DNA of 48,721 nucleotides from the NCBI GenBank assembly GCA_000969725.1, contig JXSR01S011400.1. One strand, written 5' to 3'. Below are positions 31,777-41,839 of the stretch, piece by piece. This DNA comes from Ophiothrix spiculata (Eukaryota; Echinodermata; Ophiuroidea; Amphilepidida; Ophiotrichidae). The position numbers were made by a program, and so were the translations under genes. Every line of letters begins with the position of its first letter. Positions within the stretch are counted from its first letter, which is position 1. The notes beneath the pieces were generated by a model. It searched no databases. It saw nothing but the letters and a program-made list of their open reading frames with translations, and had not been told where the DNA came from.

Positions 31777-31846
31777 GAGTGCCACATGCAGCAGCATTGT
31801 TTGGATATCTTAAAGTGGTCAAACAACTGGTCGCAGATGTCATGCT
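31777..31846 (+). pseudogene. partial exon 5 copy c within minisatellite
   Basis: Matches copy a up to gcagatgtcatgct, then breaks into a minisatellite unit without the final ctacaaaataag. Confidence 0.9.
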
Positions 31847-32731
31847 CAGTATTGTACAAAATAAGTACAATATAAGATCAGTATAGTACAAAATAAGGTC
31901 AGTATTGTACAAAATAAGATCAGTATGGTACAAAATAAGGTCAGTATGATCAGTATGGTACAAAATAAGTTTGGTATGATTTTGTATGGTACAAAATAAG
32001 GTCAGCATGGTACAAAATGAGGTCAGTATGGTGCAAAATATGATCAGTTTGAAAAAAAAAAATAAGGTCGGCATGATTCAGTATGGTACAAAATAAGGTC
32101 AGCATGGTACAAAATGAGATTAGTATGGTACAAAATAAGGTCAGTATTGTACAAAATAAGATCAGTATGGTACAAAATAAGGTCAGTATGATCAGTATGG
32201 TACAAAATGAGGTCGGTATGGTGCAAAATATGATCAATTTGAAAAAAAATAAGGTCGGCATGATTCAGTATGGTACAAAATAAGGTCAGCATGATACAAA
32301 ATGAGGTCAGTATGGTACAAAATGAGGTCAGTATGGTACAAAATGAGGTCAGTATGGAACAAAATAAGGTCGGCATGATTCAGTATTGTACAAAATAAGA
32401 TCAAGTATGGTACAAAATAGATAAGTATGGTACATAGTAAGGCAATTATGGTACAAAATAAGATAAGTATGGTACAACATATGGTCAGTATGGTACAAAA
32501 TAAAGTCAGTATGGTTCCATACTAAACAGCCCATTTCAGTTTGGCATCAGATGTTAATTCTAAATGTGTTTGACAGTGTAAGTACACATTTTGAAATGTT
32601 TCTTTGCAGATGTTACATAATTTATTGTGAAATTTTGTTTATTGACTAAATAGTAATGCTTTTCATAAAGCACAAAAATAAAACAGCGCTCATAGAAATA
32701 TTTGTAATCTTGTTTGATTTTTTCCCTACAG

Positions 32732-32833
32732 GAAGGAACAACTGCAGCAGACTTAGCCAGGGACGCAGGCTATGACATCATCGCAGAATTCCTCAAGCAA
32801 TCCAGCCAGCCAGCATTTCACACTACTGTATAG
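32732..32833 (+). CDS. ANKRD29: terminal coding exon, C-terminal tail and stop
   Basis: This exon starts after acceptor gattttttccctacag and encodes 33 residues beginning EGTTAADLARDAGYDIIAEF and ending PAFHTTV, then TAG at 32831-32833. The first half resembles a degenerate capping ankyrin repeat (TAADLARDAGYDIIAEFL). Vertebrate ANKRD29 also ends with a short imperfect repeat and a tail, but residues differ, so homology here rests mainly on position and phase. The 3' part of the exon plus about 50 bp of 3' UTR is repeated four more times just after the stop. Confidence 0.85.
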   Translation, partial: EGTTAADLARDAGYDIIAEFLKQSSQPAFHTTV

Positions 32834-33409
32834 CTAAGATTGTATCTCCATATAGCACCTTAACATAGCGGTCACAGTACAATATAGCCAGGGATGCAGG
32901 CTATGACATCATCGCAGAATTCCTCAAGCAATCCAGCCAACCGGCATTTCACACTACTGTATAGCTAAGATTGTATCTCCATATAGCACCTTAACATAGC
33001 GGTCACACTACAGTATAGCCAGGGATGCAGGCTATGACATCATCGCAGAATTCCTCAAGCAATCCAGCCAACCAGCATTTCACACTACTGTGTAGCTAAG
33101 ATTGTATCTCCATATAGCACCTTAACATAGCGGTCACACTACAGTATAGCCAGGGATGCAGGCTATGATATCATCGCAGAATTCCTCAAGCAATTCAGCC
33201 AACCGGCATTTCACACTACTGTATAGCTAAGATTGTATCTCAATATAGCACCTTAACATAGCGGTCACACTACAGTATAGCCAGGGATGCAGGCTATGAC
33301 ATCATCGCAGAATTCCTCAAGCAATCCAGCCAACCAGCATTTCACACTACTGTATAGCTAAGATTGTATCTCCATATAGCACCTTAAAATAGCAGTCACA
33401 CTACAATAT
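32755..33409 (+). repeat. 131-bp tandem array of terminal exon and 3' UTR
   Basis: agccaggga.gcaggctatga starts at 32,755 (in the exon), 32,886, 33,017, 33,148 and 33,279, a constant 131 bp. Each unit carries the last 26 codons, the stop and about 50 nt of 3' UTR, with only a handful of substitutions between copies. Decayed shorter units (tagctaggattgtatc..., gtcaaccagcgttcacac) continue to about 33,610. The copies lie after the stop, so they are presumably transcribed as 3' UTR. Confidence 0.95.
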
Positions 33410-33720
33410 AGCTGGGATTGTATCACTATAGCGCTAAGTCAACCAGCGTTCACACTACAATACAGCTAGGGTCACTAAAGCACTTATTAAGTCAACCAGC
33501 GTGCACACCATAGTATAGCTTGGATCATATCTCTGTAACTGCCAAGGGCAAGGCAAGCAGCATTTGTATTTCCATAGCTCTCAAAAGTCAGCAATTGTTT
33601 ACACATCATGGTATAGCATCTGAACTGCCTCCTCCACACCCTGTAGCCTTCTAGTCAACCATTATTTTATGTACTACAGTATAGGATCTGATTCTGATCT
33701 ATAGCTCCGGCTCAAGTCAA

Positions 33721-33974
33721 CCAGGGGCCAATTTCACTAAAACATCATTAACACTAACTAAGATGTATTGTAGCTACGAAGGATTTGGATTTCACCAAGA
33801 TGCAAGAACCCTTCGTTAGTGTACGATGCATCGTTAGGTATAGGGATTCTACACAGAGACAATCCCAGTCCTTCATAATGTTATGAAGAGTCAATAGATA
33901 TGCATTAGTTACAAAGGTTCCCATCTAACAAAGTATTTACAATACATTTTAACATTAGTGAAATCGACCCCAGG
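33721..33974. mobile_element. MITE with CCAGGGGCCAATTTCACTAA ends
   Basis: Left ccaggggccaatttcactaa, right ttagtgaaatcgaccccagg, and inner inverted words catcattaacactaac / cgttaggtat-type. It is probably within the 3' UTR or just beyond. Confidence 0.82.
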
Positions 33975-34514
33975 TTTTCGTACTATGGTATGGAACTCCA
34001 GATGTATCTGATCTACCCCTTCTGCCAATGAACCTGAGTAAGATGTAATGATGTAGCCCTTGGCAATGCTTGCCTTTCAATTTTCCAGGAGGAAAAAAAT
34101 CTCAGTAATTCATACCTCTCATCAAATACTTTATTATTATAAGTCAGGTATTTATAAGTTAATGATGTCTAATGCAACTATTTTCACTATATTTTGTCAA
34201 TATGTATAGCAAATGATCAACCTTGCTTATCAATCAAAACGTTACTTTGGGATGACATCAGATTTGTTGCAGTGCTTTTTAATCAAAAAAACAATGGTGA
34301 TGAACATTTGTCATTGACCTTTGCTGGCCATATAGACAGTCTCTGAGACTAACTTTTTTATTTGTGGCCTAAAATGGGTAAATGTGGCATCAAAATGATA
34401 CAAGTTTCAGTATTAGTTTGTGAATGTTGAAATTGTACAGATAACTGTATTCTACATTGTAATCCCATCTACTTAATTTATACTCTGTAAACTTTTGCTA
34501 AAAGCATAGATTTA
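33975..34514. other. downstream or 3' UTR sequence, nothing recognised
   Basis: No coding signal and no clear polyadenylation signal. Confidence 0.4.
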
Positions 34515-34800
34515 CAGGGGAGATACCGGACTTTGTATACTGGCCCTTGTAATGGCGTCGTCAGCCATGGAGCTCAAATTGGGATATTGACAAAATCAAC
34601 TCCCCAGTGCCCAGATCCAATTACGTGTAGAGACAAACTGCACAATTAATATTTGACGCGAATGATGCGCCAACCTTCATGCAAAGCGTGTGTGTGTGTT
34701 TTCATTATTCGCACATTATGACAAGATGCGATGCATCATCAACAAAAACCAGAGTACCCCCAATTTTGTCTCCATGATGATGAATCTGGTGTCTCCCCTG
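34515..34800. mobile_element. MITE with CAGGGGAGAYACC ends, TA target
   Basis: caggggagataccgga at the left and tctggtgtctcccctg at the right, flanked by TA on each side. Fits a Tc1/mariner-type non-autonomous element. Confidence 0.82.
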
Positions 34801-36461
34801 TATGTCTATGGCTAAAAGTCAGTATGCAGCATGTGCTATTAGGAACACAGTAAACGCCCAATTTTCATCAATCTACACCCATACTAGAAAGTTGTATGTA
34901 CATATGTTTGATATTGTAGAAACTTCCTTATAGTTTTGAAAAAAGCATTGATCGTCTGCTTATTCCAAGGTAAGAGAGAGCACCTTGTGTATTTAATTTG
35001 ATACACACATACTGCTTTCTTACCATGAGAGAGAGACCTGGCTATGTACAGTTACAGCTTTTATACGCAATTCCCTCCAGTTCTTGTCAGGTGACTGTTA
35101 CCAAAAATTGATTTTTTTTTGTACTCTGGAATTTGTCAGTACCTACTTAATTTTCATTTTAATTTGTACAAAGTGATTGTTATGTACATTATAATATTAT
35201 GATTTAACATGTTTCATTTAAGATCTATAACATTGTGTGCTGTAAAATGTGAATATTTGCCCAAAGTTTTGGCAGGTTTTTGATTTGCAGTCCATTGGCT
35301 TGTATCGCAATTGTTGTACAATATTTCCCAGGTAAAAAGCAAGTTATAGAATTTGATAACTGTTATATTGCTGCAAGTCCATACATCCAAGCATATTTTG
35401 CTCAAACTGAGAGACATTTATAATAAGATGCATTATTCACTCTTCCAATTCAACTACAGATTTTCAGAATATACATTACCTTTACTGTTGACTTACTTTA
35501 TACCAGCGTGCCAAGTACGAATAAGGTGTCTGGTCCATGGTAGATTTGACTGAAATTACTTGATAAGATTTGGCATGAATAATATTTTATCGATGTAAAC
35601 CCGATTTTAAAAATACAAATTTGGGGTCACCATGTTCGTTTTTTGTTTGTGAGTCAATTTAAAAATGGTATTTTGTGAAAAGTAAACATAGGGGTCTATA
35701 GGAAATGCGATAAATTTGACATATTTAGTAAACAAAATTTGATATGTGCAAAACTATGTCCTTTCGATTGAAAATATAAAAAGTTCCCCAGCCTATTTTT
35801 CCAGAAAAATATTAAAATATGGCAATTTTATATAAGTATATGCATATGTGTTTTGAGGCACTTACCAACTCGTGGACCAGACATCTTAAAAATACTTTGA
35901 CAATGCTTCGGATATATGACGATTTGTCAAGTCCTGTGCACAAAACCTTTTCGCTTTACACGTCTTGTGCCGAGAGGTTAAAGTTCACACACAACTCATG
36001 CGATACTCGCGAGCTCGCGTAATTTAACAGTTCTATTGCTGCGTGACTTGACGATCGATTTGATTGGTTTGTTGTTTACGCACGGTGCGATTTGGTCACG
36101 CCCTGAAAAGTTTTTTTTTTTCAGACTACTATAATTTAAAGGATATGACATTCGGCAAATAGTTGAATTGGACAAGTGATTAGGGTAATTGTTCACACTT
36201 ATTTGCTCAGAGTAAAGCTGATTTCAGTGTGGGTGTCTTAGATAATCCTGGAGAAATTTCAAATACATAATCTCAATCTTGATATTGTCGTGTTGGAAAA
36301 TTACCAGCAAGCACAATAAACTGATATATCGATTTTCCTTAGTAGCCCTGTCATGAAATTTAGACCTTGCAAAAGTACTGATCTGAAATCACTTTTATAC
36401 AAACTGGTATTTATAAGGCCAATTGATATTGATTATTTGTCTCATTGATTCTCTTATTTCA
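34801..36461. other. intergenic, no gene; possible 35.5-kb inverted repeat
   Basis: A weak inverted pair, aaggtgtctggtccatgg (about 35,523) and cgtggaccagacatctt (about 35,872), may bound a 365-bp element. Frames at 35,214-36,196 resemble no family. AATAAA at 36,315-36,320. Confidence 0.4.
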
Positions 36462-36686
36462 TCATGTCAGTGCAAGAAAGTCGCATCTGCAATGGCTGCC
36501 ATATATATTTATTTTACACCTCACTAGAATGTGAAAAATCCCTCGGAATTTTCCTGCCATATGTCAGTGGCTTTGGAAATGGTCCTTCAGATCACCTGAA
36601 CCATTTCTACTGACCAACTACTGTGCAATGCAAATTTATGTAAACTGGCAGCAGTCGCAGATATGACTTTCTTGCACTCACATGAC
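36462..36686. mobile_element. MITE family GTCATGTGAGTGCAAGAAAG, copy 2
   Basis: tcatgtcagtgcaagaaagt at the left, gactttcttgcactcacatga at the right; inner atctgcaatggctgccat / ggcagcagtcgcagat as in copy 1 at 8,501-8,770. Confidence 0.85.
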
Positions 36687-36950
36687 GATTTGATGTTGAA
36701 ATAATCTATTATTGTAAGTTAGTATTGTTATTGCCCTATGCTAGGGCAAGACAACAGAAACCCAGCCAATGAAATTTGAATGCATGTGAAAAAATCTTTG
36801 GGGAAAACAACTATTTTTGATTAAATTTTCAGAATTGGTGATCATTGAGACAAAACATTTTTTTCTGGCCGAGAGTAGACAAATATGCAATCACAGATAC
36901 CACTTCACAGGAGGGAATGATGTCCTTCTTGTTATCTGCCAAAGTTATGC

Positions 36951-37304
36951 CCAGAGGGGCACTCACATAATTATGAGGGCAGGGTATATATATGTCCGGC
37001 GGTCAAGGCCCCCCCCCCCCCTTTTCAGGCCGCTCACTAGATCCCTATTTTCAGCGTGATTCAGATTTTTTAACCCCGTTTTTGAGAAAAACTTCAAAAT
37101 TTTAGCTCGGACTGCACAAATTGCTCGGGAATGCGAAAATTTTCAGCTCAGGAGGTTGTTTTTGGCCAAAATTTCAGTTCACTAGACCCCCCAAAAATTG
37201 GTTTCAAAGGTCCATTTATTACAGAAAATCAGTTCACCAGACCCCCATGTCGGCGTTTTGCGCCTGACATACCTACCACTTTCATAGTTGAGTGCCCCCC
37301 GGGA
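36951..37304. repeat. dispersed element with CCCGGGGGGCACTCA ends, copy C
   Basis: Left cagaggggcactcacataat and right ttcatagttgagtgccccccgg are inverted; the body has a C run at about 37,010-37,022 and repeated ctagaccccc / cagttcac words shared in style with copies A and B. Confidence 0.7.
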
Positions 37305-37527
37305 AGTTATGCTGTTAAATCTCATCTTGATACTATAAAGTACTACCTGTTTAGTATCAGGAATTATGTGTTATCAGGTTACTTGTGAACGAATTGCCAC
37401 TATACTTATGTCGGTTATTAATCTCTTTAATTTATAGTCACAGCATGTGCAAATTTATTTCCCTAACCTAGGTGGCACAATTCCCCTATGTAAATAAAAA
37501 TCCAGGGTTCGGGGCCCTATTGTGTTG

Positions 37528-37742
37528 TACTGTAAATGCCAATATTTTCCTGCGTAGTAATTTTCACGCTAGGCCAATTTCAAATCATTTGGCAAGTGTT
37601 AATTTTTGCGCTCATGATTTTTTTAACGTGCAGCAGTATATACAAACACCATTTTCGTGGTAAATTTATTTTCTTACTAGACGAGTTAAGTGCAAAAAAG
37701 CATGAAAATAAATACAGCGCGAAAAATACCAGTTATACAGTA
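37528..37742. mobile_element. MITE with TACTGTAAATGCCAATATTTTC ends
   Basis: tactgtaaatgccaatattt at the left and ataccagttatacagta at the right are inverted, with gcgcgaaaa and ttttcacgc inside. Similar TACTGTAAATGC... elements occur in other invertebrates (from memory). Confidence 0.75.
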
Positions 37743-39679
37743 TGCAAATGCATCCGTCAGCCTGCTTTTCAAAGTCAGGTGATCGATTTTGTGAGAGGAA
37801 TTATGGCATTGAGTTTTGTGAAATTGTGAGAATATTTATCTTGAGGCTGAGTTGAGTTTTGTAAATATGCATTTTAACTTATTTTACTGTATTTATTTTT
37901 TTGTTTGTTTTATATAAAATTATATAATCATATCATATTATATTGCTTAATATTGTATAGCACTTGGAAATTCAGTATTGTAAGAGAAATAATTAGATTG
38001 TGTTTTATTATAAAAGTGTAAGAATTATTTGAGTGCAGCTAGGGGCAGTTTATAGCCTCATGGAATTGAATAAGAAACACCAGATTGATTATGTACTAGA
38101 TAAATGGTGAAACAGAGACCGTTATCAGATATAATGTATCTTGGTATGGATGGCGAGTCATTAGACTCTCATAAGTCGAGACGCGTAGCGTCGAGACTTA
38201 TGAGAGTCTAATGACTAACGACGAGCAGAGGCATATTATTTGAAATTTTAATTGAAAACATAAGGAATTTAATTTCAAAATATCTAATAAGTAAAATATC
38301 CATATTAATTTAATTTTAAAACACTCCTGTCTCTGGTGATATCTTGTGATTGTGCTAAAGACTACGCTAAAAAGGTAGGACAATTATTGAAGACGATTGA
38401 AGCTGATTGATCGATCTCACCAGACCGTGAACTTAATGATGCGTTTCGATAGAAAATAATTGTATGCCTTTAACACGGTGGTCAGTTATCAATAATAATT
38501 GCTGATTATTAAAAAGGGTCAAAGTTTAAATTTATAAACCAATATTTCTAACACCATATATTTTCTGTATTTTATTCACATAAATGACAAATTTCATTAC
38601 ATCGGCCATAGCCAACGTGTTCCTTGTGGTACTATCCAGGTACTGCATTTTAGATGGATAACATCCTTTGGTGAAACATAAGCCATGGGCTCTTGCTATA
38701 TGTCTACTATGCTGGAATCGCGTTTCAAAATTAATGTTAGATTCCCTTGATTCCCTTATTCATATGCCCGTGTTTATTGTTGTGTACATGTATTTGACAT
38801 TAAAATGAATTATCATGCAAATGAACAAAGCGAGATAATTAACATAGTGATATCCAATTTTAAAATAGCTAATTGATACAATGTGAACCGTAAACGTGAT
38901 ATTTACCTGATGGTGTTTTAAAATGCAAACAAATACTTCCGAACTCATTGCTCGAGTGATTTTGATATTTGTTTTAACGGTTTTACCAATATTACGTAAA
39001 ACCCTGTCATCAGGTTCGGATCTAATTCTATAGGCCTCATTGATTTAAATATCAAGGTTATCAATTTAATTCGCTGACTTCATGACTGCATAATAATTGT
39101 TGATAATGTCAAACTAGAATCAGTGTTTCTAATTATCCATCTCGTCTCACTTCACTACCCAGAACGTTATCTAAATGCTTTGTTAGATAACGCTCTAGAC
39201 CTCATTCTTAAAAATAACGGTCAGGGCAACTAACTTTAAACAAAAGAAATACAATGGATAATATATGAAAAGAAAAGGGCTAGACGTGTATCTCCAGTTA
39301 CTCCTTTGTAATTGGCTGTTATTAAGGGAGGGATGGGGCGGGAATGCACTTAAATTGAATTGTAAGCATTTTATGAATAATGTGATTTTTGAGATTGATA
39401 GCAGGCTAATGTATTATATATATCTTACATTTGTGATTTATGTACTTAATTAATGCACTTGAAATTGCCAATGTTTTTATATTTTCTAGTCCGTTTTGAA
39501 GAATATTGTGCAATTTTTCAGTAGTAGCTTGTGTTAAGATAGAACTGATGAGAATTGGAATCATTGTGTTATCCAAAATTGATAAGAAAAGCAAAATCAA
39601 GTTTGGGGATTTGATAAGAAAACTCAAATTTCAAGAATAACAGTTGAAACTCACTTTCTGGGACAGAAATATCTATAAC
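37743..39679. other. intergenic, AT-rich, two small hairpins
   Basis: No gene. Hairpins lie at 38,156-38,216 and at about 39,162-39,193 (gttatctaa/ttagataac). Confidence 0.5.
38156..38216. repeat. 61-bp hairpin, 22-bp perfect stem
   Basis: agtcattagactctcataag pairs exactly with its complement at 38,195-38,216; the loop side carries gagacgcgtagcgtcgag, itself partly paired. Confidence 0.92.
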
Positions 39680-39902
39680 TATACTTTGATCAACACTAAA
39701 TAGGCGGGAATTATGAGGCTTTTCTTCATCCGCAAGAAAACATAATCCCAGTTACACGCGCGCCGTAGATACTGATGCGCGAGTCACACGTGCATCACGC
39801 ATTGCATCTCCTGCAGTTATGCTGAGTCCAGCTATGCACACGCTTATCTGTATCAATTCACGATGTGAAGAGGCCCGCCTATTTGGTTTTGATCAAAGTA
39901 TA
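39680..39902. mobile_element. MITE family TATACTTTGATCAACAC, copy 2
   Basis: tatactttgatcaacactaa at the left; right end ttttgatcaaagtata. Reverse orientation to 20,487-20,684. CpG-rich centre. Confidence 0.88.
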
Positions 39903-40156
39903 GATTAGTTAGATTTAGTTAAAATTTCTTTAACTTTTTACTTACATTTGCTGTTGATGATTTGAGATTTGATTTGATTTGACAGATTGATTTGGTGCTC
40001 GTTTTTTATTAGTACTCACAATGTCCTAAAAATTCTAATATATACTTGAATATGTTATAAAATAAAACAATTGCAATTATTAGGTAATTTCTTTTAGTTA
40101 TTATATGTTGACTTTTAACTACAACAAAATATTATATAGCATATATTATATACCTC

Positions 40157-40472
40157 ATATATAGATTCCTGTCCTCTGATTGGTCAAAAGTGAGGGCCTG
40201 GATTTAACTAGGCCCTTTAAATTTACTATGCCCGGGCATATTTTTCACTAGGCCCATTCAATGTATTTTGCGTTATGTAACTCGAGCTTTATGCATGCGA
40301 CTACAAGCATTCATGGTCAAACACGTGGTGCAGAGCACAAGCTAGTTATCTGGTGCGCATAATACGACGCGGTCAGCACTGAAAGGAGAAACAAATATCG
40401 TAAATTATCACCGGGCGCTTTGAATGCTAAAATGGTTCTTTTAACCAACCAGAGGACAAAAATCTATATATT
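40157..40472. mobile_element. MITE with ATATAGATTCCTGTCCTCTG ends
   Basis: atatagattcctgtcctctg and cagaggacaaaaatctatat are inverted repeats, continuing inward as attggtcaaaag/ttttaaccaacc. An aggccc-rich inner part includes a local palindrome (actaggccc). Confidence 0.82.
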
Positions 40473-40486
40473 CGGAATATAAAATG

Positions 40487-40649
40487 AATATTGACTCCTT
40501 TTTGTTCGGGGTATGGTTAAAATTATTTCCCCTCAGTGATCTCAAAACCATGAATATGCCTTCAGCTTCGCTTCGGGCATATCCATGGTTTTGAGATCAC
40601 CTCGGGAAAATAATTTAAACCATGCCCCTCAAAGCAGTCAATATTTGTA
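40487..40649. repeat. 163-bp foldback next to the 40,157 element
   Basis: Arms of about 78 bp (gtgatctcaaaaccatgaat; atccatggttttgagatcac; outer aatattgact/agtcaatatt) meet at a gcttcgcttcg centre near 40,570. Confidence 0.92.
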
Positions 40650-40920
40650 TACTATTTTTAATTGATAAAAGTAATGGCTGTGGTAAGGCCGTATGTCCAA
40701 ACAAATTGGCTCACCGGTGGACCATTCGCTAACACCTGTCTCCTGTTATTGATTATATTGCTCTATAGGCCAAACAATTATTTATTGGACAGCAGTAAAC
40801 ATAAATCCAGACTGCAGGCCCCTATTATTTGTAATTACAACCTGTACTATGGAGTTTTGTTATTGTAGTGGTTACGTCTTGGGGATTGTTTCTTATCAGT
40901 GGAAAGCGATGTTTTGTCGT

Positions 40921-41250
40921 TTATGCTATGGTCACATACCAGTACCTGGTAATCGGAAGGACATTGGTATGACATAGGTGAATGTCTGCATTGCCCAGTC
41001 GGTCACCGGTCGGCCACTGGTTGGACACCAATTGTTATTGGACCATAACTTAAGACATCGTGTACAAGCTGCAAGGTTTTAACTCTGTAGTAAATTATTG
41101 CAGCATGCATTCGGCACTCTACAGCTTAGGGAAACACACGGACACGTCCGGTTCCCGGCCAAAGTCTGATCAGTATCCGATGAATTTCTACTGGGTGGGA
41201 CGCCATAAACACATCGTAACCTTGTCGCATGGTTATGTGACCAAGGTATC
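40921..41250. mobile_element. MITE family TGCTATGGTCACATAAC, copy 2
   Basis: tgctatggtcacatacc at the left, ggttatgtgaccaaggtatc at the right. Collinear with 23,061-23,415, about 70-75% alike by eye. Confidence 0.88.
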
Positions 41251-41328
41251 AAAAATAAAAGTGATGAGCAAATATCTGTCGGATGAGCCAATGTTTCAAA
41301 CGTCAACCTAAAGAAAATACAATTTGTA

Positions 41329-41682
41329 CAGTGGAACCTCTTTAATACAAAATCTGTTTACCCAAAACCCCTTTAAACACAAATTGATTTTCAAGTCCCT
41401 TGATGCTGAATTTGTATGTAATGTAATGGATAACACATAATCCTGCGATTATGTGGATAACTGCGATACCTACCGTTTTGTAATCTATTGTATTTTGCAT
41501 CCATTTTTTGTCGTGTATATTATTTTAGTTTAAGGTTGTAGTTTTTAATTTTGTAAAGAGCTTTGATCTTTTTTAGGATAAGGCGCGTAAGAAATGCCGC
41601 TTAATAATAATAATAATAAACCATGATAACACAAATTAACATGTGTGTAATTTTACAGATTTTGTGTTAAAGAGTTCCACTG
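41329..41682. mobile_element. pogo/Tigger-like MITE with nested retroelement tail
   Basis: cagtggaacctctttaatac and its partner gtgttaaagagttccactg, flanked by TA. The inside carries a foreign segment ending agaaatgccgcttaataata and an (aat)n run (41,598-41,617), typical of a SINE/LINE 3' end inserted in the MITE. Confidence 0.82.
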
Positions 41683-41839
41683 TATCAGGATTATATCAGT
41701 ATTGCCAGGCTGTAAAATATCATAGGCAATCATTTTGAAACAGTAAAACAATTGATAATCAAAACTGTAATTTCTTGCCCATGCTATATCAGACAAAATT
41801 ATGAAAGCAATATTTTTATTTTCTAGTCCCCCTAACATT

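Larger units (their letters stand above)
30630..32515 (+). repeat. 21-bp minisatellite grown from the exon 5 splice junction
   Basis: About 85-90 units of consensus gtcagtatggtacaaaataag (variants atcagt, gtcatt, aatatg). The exon ends ctacaaaataag and the intron starts gtcagtattg, so the unit is the last four codons of the exon plus the donor. The first 16 units are exactly 21 bp (30,630-30,965) and read VSIVQNK/ISMVQNK in the ankyrin frame. Later units vary in length, and beyond 31.85 kb the array becomes irregular. Confidence 0.95.
3493..32833 (+). other. ANKRD29: ANKRD29-like ankyrin-repeat gene, 3' portion (six exons, 5' end outside window)
   Basis: Seen: six + strand segments each begin after a pyrimidine tract plus AG. 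The first five end at a GT donor (GTAAGA, GTATGT, GTAAGA, GTATGT, GTCAGT). All introns are phase 0, so the exons join into one open frame of 197 residues plus stop. The first five encode one ankyrin repeat each, 33, 33, 33, 32 and 33 residues. Known: ANKRD29 is a small protein made almost wholly of ankyrin repeats; its biochemical role is not established, and ankyrin repeats generally bind other proteins. Inferred: the order of repeats, the short fourth exon and the C-terminal repeat followed by a non-ankyrin tail make this an ANKRD29 orthologue or close relative. The first exons, promoter and start codon lie upstream of base 1. I found no AATAAA within about 3 kb after the stop; the first I noticed is at 36,315-36,320, too far to assign as the polyadenylation signal. 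Confidence 0.8.

Noticed and set aside
30630-32515. CRISPR-like array of short repeats
   Set aside because: Units are head-to-tail without unique spacers and derive from an exon junction in an animal gene.
30527-32534. Long open frames on both strands in the 21-bp array (LILYHTD-type on the minus strand)
   Set aside because: A 21-bp repeat without stops stays open in several frames. Only the + frame continuing from exon 5 to 30,965 has a biological rationale.
32886-33409. Additional coding exons of the ankyrin gene
   Set aside because: The units repeat coding sequence but follow an in-frame stop, have no acceptors, and a 131-bp period shifts the frame each time.
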